Of a DNA stretch of 45,596 bases, positions 41,670-45,596 are shown in pieces. Positions within the stretch are counted from its first letter, which is position 1; each line of letters opens with the position of its first letter. Below the pieces are notes generated by a model, which made no database searches, was not told where the DNA came from, and saw only the letters and a list, made by a program, of their open reading frames with translations. The stretch is from an uncultured Collinsella sp. (GTDB lineage: Bacteria; Actinomycetota; Coriobacteriia; Coriobacteriales; Coriobacteriaceae), in assembly GCA_900550195.1 (NCBI GenBank), contig URRB01000020.1, forward strand, positions 1-45,596, given 5' to 3'. The position numbers and the translations under genes were made by a program.

Positions 41670-41733
41670 TGCGGTAACTCGGCAGGGGAGTGCGATTCCC
41701 TGATCGCTCACTTAATCTAATAAGAAATTGAGT

Positions 41734-41765
41734 GAGGCCGGAGCTTTGGCTCCGGCCTCCTTATA
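41734..41765 (+). terminator. terminator-type hairpin
   Basis: A perfect 11-bp stem GAGGCCGGAGC (41734-41744) / GCTCCGGCCTC (41749-41759) with TTTG loop, followed by CTTATAT. It is the best candidate for the end of the opp transcript. Confidence 0.7.
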
Positions 41766-41849
41766 TAAGGGCTCGGCAAAGCCGAGCCACCAAATTTGAA
41801 TCAGCCCCCAGCACATGTTTGAGAACTGTGCCTGAAGCATGTGCCCCTA

Positions 41850-41974
41850 GGGCAGGAATGAGGTTGCTTTCCAACGCATTCCGCAGGGGGCGGCATTATT
41901 TTGTAGCGCGAAGCGCGGATCAAAATAATGCCGCATGCCCGAGGACGCGTTGGAAAGCAACCTCATTCCTGCCC
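41850..41974. repeat. 125-nt palindromic element 2 with perfect 28-bp arms
   Basis: Arms 41850-41877 and 41947-41974 are exact reverse complements over 28 nt, from GGGCAGGAATGAGG to TTTCCAACGC. Two opposed 12-nt unpaired stretches follow, then a second perfect 14-bp stem GCGGCATTATTTTG (41890-41903) / CAAAATAATGCCGC (41921-41934) and a small GCGC-GAA-GCGC tip. The sequence is unrelated to element 1 but the total length is the same. Confidence 0.88.
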
Positions 41975-42012
41975 GAACAGGTCAGTTTACCTGCGCATCT
42001 ACAAATTCGTAA

Positions 42013-42061
42013 ACTTTTTTGAAAAAAGTGCTTGCGCAGTTCTCGAATCATAGGTTATTAT
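42013..42061 (+). promoter_or_regulatory. tRNA-Leu promoter with A/T-tract palindrome
   Basis: A 17-bp perfect palindrome ACTTTTTT-G-AAAAAAGT (42013-42029) stands two bases before the -35 box TTGCGC (42032-42037); the -10 box is TATTAT at 42056-42061 (18-base spacer). The same arrangement occurs before tRNA-Gly at 45484. Confidence 0.8.
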
Positions 42062-42068
42062 CTTCCTC

Positions 42069-42109
42069 GTTGAACGCGCGGGTCCAACAAAACGGACCGC
42101 GAATCAACA
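42069..42109 (+). repeat. hairpin in the tRNA-Leu 5' leader
   Basis: GTTGA...TCAAC outer pairs, then CGCGG-G-TCC with GGACCGCG around an AACAAAAC loop (one bulged G), within the presumed precursor leader. It may guide processing of the precursor. Confidence 0.5.
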
Positions 42110-42118
42110 ACATAGCAT

Positions 42119-42208
42119 GTCGGAGTGGCGGAATTGGCAGACGCGCTAGCTTGAGGTGCTAGTGACCGCTTTTTGGTCATGCGGGTTCAAGTCCCGCCTC
42201 CGACACCA
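42119..42208 (+). tRNA. tRNA-Leu (anticodon GAG), CCA encoded
   Basis: Acceptor stem GTCGGAG (42119-42125) pairs fully with CTCCGAC (42198-42204), discriminator A42205 and encoded CCA 42206-42208. The anticodon arm CTAGC-TTGAGGT-GCTAG gives anticodon GAG, reading CTC/CTT. A long variable arm (GACCGC...GGTC region) marks a class II tRNA, and the T arm GCGGGTTCAAGTCCCGC is regular. Confidence 0.97.
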
Positions 42209-42220
42209 TCGCATTTGAGA

Positions 42221-42241
42221 AGCCTCTTCGGAGGCTTTTTT
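42221..42241 (+). terminator. terminator after tRNA-Leu
   Basis: AGCCTC (42221-42226), TTCG loop, GAGGCT (42231-42236), then a run of six T. Short but with a stable tetraloop. It ends 27 bases before the phosphatase start. Confidence 0.8.
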
Positions 42242-42267
42242 GTTACCGATAGACGGTGGGGTCCACG

Positions 42268-44613
42268 ATGGAAACGCTTGAACGCAACGAGTGGGCAGAC
42301 GTTGCCCAACTAGTCGAGATCACGAGCGATGCTGTCATCATCTGTGAGCTCGACGGAACCATTCTGCATGTGAATAATCGCTTACTTGGTTTGATGTGCG
42401 AGGAACGCGCCGACGTCATCGGTGGAGATGTTAAAGACGTCCTGTACTCATCCGCTTTTGAACGTGCGACGGAACATCGTCTGCCATTTGAAACTGATGG
42501 CTCCGAGAACGAACTGATGCTCAAGCTGAGTGACGGCTCCTTTATCCCCGTCTTGGTTCGTGCGGGCTCCGTGACGCCTCCACGCATCTTTGGGCGCCGC
42601 GCGCCACGTGTCCTGGTGGCGCTCCATAGCATCGAAGAACAGTATTCTCACGACCGTCAACTCAAGCGTGCGTTATCGGAGCTTAGAGTGGCGAACAAGC
42701 GTCTCTCTGGCACGCTCTCGGTCATTATGAGCACTGTGGGCTCCGATGAGTTACCCAGCCTGCTTGATACTGTTTTGAACCAGCTTGTAGGAACGCTCGA
42801 TGCTTCGGGTGCCGCTATCTATTTTTCTGAGAGCGGCGGTTTTAAACTTCGCGGTGTTTCCAAGGAGCTGTACGACAGCTACCTGCCTGAGTTTTTGCCG
42901 TATGGCGCTGGCATTCCGACGTATGTTCTTCGTGAGTCGCGTGCCTGTCGCTTGTCGATTCAACAGGACCTTGAGGGCGATAAGGCCGCCTCCGGTATGT
43001 TCATGGACTTGGACAATCGTTCTAAGCACCTGTTGCGCGTGCAGGATATGCCTCCGTACCGCAGCGAGATCTGTCTTCCCGTTTTTTACGGTACGCAGAT
43101 CCTTGGCGTGCTGGAAGTTGGTTGGAAACGCCCCCAGGCACCGCTCGCCTATGACGTTAATGTACTCGAGGTCATTTGCGATTACTTGTCTATCCAACTG
43201 GTCGGCATGGCATCGAGTCTTCGCTCTCGTCGCACGGCCGAGCTTGGCCGCTCGCTCAATGTCTTACGTGATGAGTTGTTTACCTTTCTAGACGATTCCG
43301 TCGCGGCTACCCAGGCGGTATCGTCCGAGATCTGCAATATGCTTAACTGCCATTTTTGCCCTGTTGAGTATGACGCCAGTCTGGATTCCTACGTCATAGA
43401 TTTTGAAGGCGGCAGTCGCGTTGCTTTGCCGGACGATCCCGAGAAGCTTTTCTTTTCCACGACGGCGCCAGCGGCACGTCTGGGGGCTGGCCCTGATGGC
43501 TTTGAGGCATCTGTTTTGGGGGGTACGAGTGCCGAGGACCTTAAACACGTCCGTATAACTCGCGTTGACGAATCGATGCCTATGGGAGGCTGGCTTAGGG
43601 CGCATGGTCTGCCTTGTCAAGGTCTCTACGTCGACTCCGGCATCGAGGCGGGGCACCCGCGCTCTGAGGGCGATGGCAAGCACAGTAACGACGCGATTGT
43701 TCCTGCTTCTGTTGCGAAGAGCCCGACGACGCGCGCGCTGCTGCTTCGTGATGGTAGCCAAGAGCCGATTGATGACCTTGAATATGACTACTTGGTGCAC
43801 TTGGCGCATGACTTTGAACTGATCTACGAAGGCGAATCTCAAAAGCGCGAGGAGCGCCATATCGCTCAGACGCTCCAGATTGGCATGAGAAATTCCCTGG
43901 GGGATGTTCCGGGTATCGCAACCGATTCGGTGTACCTGTCGGCCACGAATTCGGCGTTGGTCGGAGGCGATTTCTATACGCTCATTCGTCTTCCCGACGA
44001 CTGCGCCGTCATGATTCTGGGTGATGTGTCTGGCAAAGGCATTGAGGCCGCATCGATGTCCGCGCTCGTCAAGACGGCCCTGACGGCATATGCCTGGGAG
44101 GGCGCTGGACCGGCCCGCATGGCACGCTCCCTTAACAGCATGCTCATGGGCTTTTCGAGGGTCGAGACGTTCGTGACGGCCTTTATCGCCAAGATTGACC
44201 TTAAAGCCGGACGCGCAACGTATTGTTCGGCGGGCCATCCTCCGACCATGGTCATTAGGCCAGAGTCGATGCCGCTGGGTGGCGGCGAGGCCCGTGGGGG
44301 AGAGGTCGAGCTGCTTGGATGCCAATCGGGCGTAATCGGTGCCTTTGAGAGCATGGTGTACGAGACAGGCGTGTTTACGTTCGCTCCTGGCGACATGCTC
44401 TTCATGTATACGGACGGAACGATTGAGGCCCGCGACCGCACCGGAGCGTTCTTTGGTGAGCAGCGCCTTCGTGACCTTCTGCTCTCTGTCTCGGGTGAGG
44501 GCGTATCGGGAATCTGCGGCAAGGTCTTGGGCGAGCTTGACCGATTTACCGAATCGGCGCTGGACGATGACATTGCATTGGTGTCCCTTGAGTTTTTACG
44601 GGGTCGTTCATAG
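42268..44613 (+). CDS. PAS/GAF sensor with SpoIIE-type PP2C phosphatase
   Basis: Probably dephosphorylates an anti-sigma-factor antagonist (STAS protein) in response to a signal. The 781-residue soluble protein has a PAS domain (about 10-115; ITSDAVIICELDGTILHVN), a GAF domain (about 155-310), a less clear central region (about 340-540) and a C-terminal PP2C/SpoIIE domain from about 545 with metal ligands Asp568 (GGDFY), GDVSGKG, GHPP, YTDGTIEAR and DDDIALV. No membrane segment. ATG at 42268 is preceded by a weak GGTGGGG; a GTG at 42256 is an alternative. It lies 27 bases after the tRNA-Leu terminator, leaving almost no room for its own promoter. The next gene, a STAS-kinase fusion, is the obvious partner. 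Confidence 0.87.
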   Translation: METLERNEWADVAQLVEITSDAVIICELDGTILHVNNRLLGLMCEERADVIGGDVKDVLYSSAFERATEHRLPFETDGSENELMLKLSDGSFIPVLVRAGSVTPPRIFGRRAPRVLVALHSIEEQYSHDRQLKRALSELRVANKRLSGTLSVIMSTVGSDELPSLLDTVLNQLVGTLDASGAAIYFSESGGFKLRGVSKELYDSYLPEFLPYGAGIPTYVLRESRACRLSIQQDLEGDKAASGMFMDLDNRSKHLLRVQDMPPYRSEICLPVFYGTQILGVLEVGWKRPQAPLAYDVNVLEVICDYLSIQLVGMASSLRSRRTAELGRSLNVLRDELFTFLDDSVAATQAVSSEICNMLNCHFCPVEYDASLDSYVIDFEGGSRVALPDDPEKLFFSTTAPAARLGAGPDGFEASVLGGTSAEDLKHVRITRVDESMPMGGWLRAHGLPCQGLYVDSGIEAGHPRSEGDGKHSNDAIVPASVAKSPTTRALLLRDGSQEPIDDLEYDYLVHLAHDFELIYEGESQKREERHIAQTLQIGMRNSLGDVPGIATDSVYLSATNSALVGGDFYTLIRLPDDCAVMILGDVSGKGIEAASMSALVKTALTAYAWEGAGPARMARSLNSMLMGFSRVETFVTAFIAKIDLKAGRATYCSAGHPPTMVIRPESMPLGGGEARGGEVELLGCQSGVIGAFESMVYETGVFTFAPGDMLFMYTDGTIEARDRTGAFFGEQRLRDLLLSVSGEGVSGICGKVLGELDRFTESALDDDIALVSLEFLRGRS

Positions 44614-44691
44614 ACGACGCTGGGCGGGCTGAATCCGTACGGTTGGGGAAACGAATGCATCGAGTGGGCTTTTTTGGGGAACCATGGTCGT

Positions 44692-45438
44692 ATGAATGAG
44701 TGGAATGACATAGCGGTTTTGACGCCACCAGGCGATATCGACATCGCCACGGTGCCTGCGCTGCGTCGGCGGTTGGATGCTTTGATTGGCCGCGGCGTGC
44801 GTCGTGTCGTCATCAACTGTCAGGCTGTTAGCTTTATCGATTCTACGGGCTTGGCATTCCTGCTTACGCGCGCTCGTGAGCTTATGAGGCGAGAAGGCCT
44901 GCTTTCGCTCGTCAATGCATCAGGTGAAGTTGTTCGCTTTTTGGAGATTGCTCGTCTTGTCGATATCCTTCATGTCGTGGGGCCGGCACGGGAGTCAATT
45001 CCTGCCATTCCGGTGGGGGAGCTGCCTCGCTGGAGTAAGAGCGTTGAGGTCCGTCAGGGTATCGAGAATCTTCCATACTACCGACATCGCATCGCCGAAC
45101 TCCTTGAATCGCTTCCGTTGCGCCGTGACGAGCGCTACGATGTCGCATTGGCGTCGGGGGAGGCGCTGGGTAATGCCTATGACCATGCGGGCGGTATCGG
45201 GTGCGTCCTGACGGTTCAGGCCTATGGCGATCGCGTTGTGGTTGAGGTGCTTGATCGAGGTGCCGGCTATTCTATCGATGAAACGAGCGAACCGGTCGCA
45301 TCCGAGGAACGCGGCCGTGGCATCAAGCTTATGCGTATGCTCGTCGATAACGTGGAGGTTGCTCGTCGTACGGACGGCGCCGGCACGCGCGTGCAGATGG
45401 TGAAGCTGTTTAGCGGAGCGCTGGAATCGTGTGCCTAG
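44692..45438 (+). CDS. STAS domain fused to HATPase anti-sigma kinase domain
   Basis: A 248-residue protein joining both halves of a partner-switch. Residues 1-105 are a STAS domain of the SpoIIAA/RsbV type with phosphorylatable Ser51 in FIDSTGLAF. Residues about 130-245 are a GHKL ATPase like SpoIIAB/RsbW: N box Glu157-Asn161 (GEALGNAYDHA), G1 Asp188 (DRGAGYS) and G2 GRGIKLM (208-). In classical systems these are separate proteins, the kinase phosphorylating the STAS serine. ATG at 44692 is used; GGGGA at 44676-44680 is 11 bases away and an earlier TTG (44674) has no site. It lies 78 bases after the phosphatase gene. No sigma factor is adjacent. Confidence 0.85.
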   Translation: MNEWNDIAVLTPPGDIDIATVPALRRRLDALIGRGVRRVVINCQAVSFIDSTGLAFLLTRARELMRREGLLSLVNASGEVVRFLEIARLVDILHVVGPARESIPAIPVGELPRWSKSVEVRQGIENLPYYRHRIAELLESLPLRRDERYDVALASGEALGNAYDHAGGIGCVLTVQAYGDRVVVEVLDRGAGYSIDETSEPVASEERGRGIKLMRMLVDNVEVARRTDGAGTRVQMVKLFSGALESCA

Positions 45439-45483
45439 CCAATCGCTTTAGCGCGTTTAGCTACTAAGAACATGCGGCAGACA

Positions 45484-45531
45484 AGTTTTTTGAAAAAAGT
45501 ACTTGCGTCTTTTGGACAACTCGCGTAAATT
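45484..45531 (+). promoter_or_regulatory. tRNA-Gly promoter with the same A/T-tract element
   Basis: AGTTTTTT-G-AAAAAAGT (45484-45500), then -35 TTGCGT (45503-45508), an exact 17-base spacer and -10 TAAATT (45526-45531). Over 22 aligned bases (45486-45507 against 42015-42036) it differs from the tRNA-Leu promoter at one position. Confidence 0.8.
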
Positions 45532-45543
45532 AATAACACGCAA

Positions 45544-45596
45544 GCGGACATGGCTCAGTTGGTAGAGCACAACCTTGCCAAGGTTGGGGTCGCGGG
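45544..45596 (+). tRNA. tRNA-Gly (anticodon GCC), partial at the window edge
   Basis: Starts GCGGACA, with a regular D arm (GCTCAGTTGGTAGAGC) and the anticodon arm CAACC-TTGCCAA-GGTTG, giving anticodon GCC. The window ends in the T arm, so about the last 23 bases are missing. Confidence 0.95.

Larger units (their letters stand above)
41529..42118 (+). other. 590-base gene-free region of stacked palindromes between oppF and tRNA-Leu
   Basis: No protein gene is supported in any frame. The region holds, in order, a 125-nt palindrome (41545-41669), a terminator-type hairpin (41734-41765), a short GC hairpin GGCTCGGC-AAA-GCCGAGCC (41770-41788), a second 125-nt palindrome with perfect 28-bp arms (41850-41974), the tRNA-Leu promoter (42013-42061) and a leader hairpin (42069-42109). 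The sub-features are listed separately. Confidence 0.85.

Noticed and set aside
41850..41974. Reading the 28-bp inverted repeat as insertion-sequence ends or as a CRISPR unit
   Set aside because: Only 69 bases lie between the arms, no transposase gene is present and there is no direct repeat array.
42119..42208. tRNA-Leu as an attachment site of an integrated element
   Set aside because: No integrase or partial tRNA duplicate was seen in the flanking sequence.

Overview
The window looks like chromosome of a high-GC Gram-positive gut Actinobacterium, most likely Collinsella or another Coriobacteriia. This is an inference from GC-rich codon use, the rapZ-whiA-gap-pgk-tpi-secG order, Tat-type lipoproteins and the family content; no marker gene was aligned.

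Left part (1-17254): coaE and a lytic transglycosylase, then uvrB; a leftward group mrp, an HI0933-type flavoprotein and a COG2509-type flavoprotein; a leftward LtaS-type sulfatase; then rightward uvrA, a YbaK-type Cys-tRNA deacylase, murJ and uvrC. All three excinuclease genes therefore lie within 16 kb, and uvrA has a LexA-box-like site.

Middle part (17255-28047): a peptide-type ABC importer (Tat lipoprotein, permease, a fused permease-ATPase, a second ATPase), two overlapping CE7-type esterase paralogues (the second lacks the nucleophile serine), a DapA/NanA-family aldolase, a ROK kinase with the features of NanK, and NanE. I read this as uptake and breakdown of a sialic acid or related, probably O-acetylated, nonulosonic acid to GlcNAc-6-phosphate. 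The aldolase keeps the catalytic Tyr137 and Lys165 but has changed sugar-contact residues, so the substrate is open. The block sits between uvrC and rapZ, which are neighbours in many Actinobacteria, and nearly every gene junction in it carries a stem-loop.

Right-centre (28048-35350): rapZ, whiA (with no yvcK between them), then gap, pgk, tpi, gpmI and secG, that is lower glycolysis plus a Sec translocon subunit. A second peptide-type ABC importer (oppABCDF layout, 35585-41528) follows with its own palindrome-rich promoter.

Right end (41529-45596): a 590-base gene-free stretch holds two separate 125-nt palindromic elements (one with perfect 28-bp arms) and two smaller hairpins, then tRNA-Leu(GAG), a PAS/GAF/PP2C (SpoIIE-like) phosphatase, a protein fusing a STAS domain to a HATPase anti-sigma kinase domain, and the start of tRNA-Gly(GCC). 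The two tRNA promoters share an almost identical A/T-tract element. The phosphatase and fusion look like a compact partner-switching module with no sigma factor in view.
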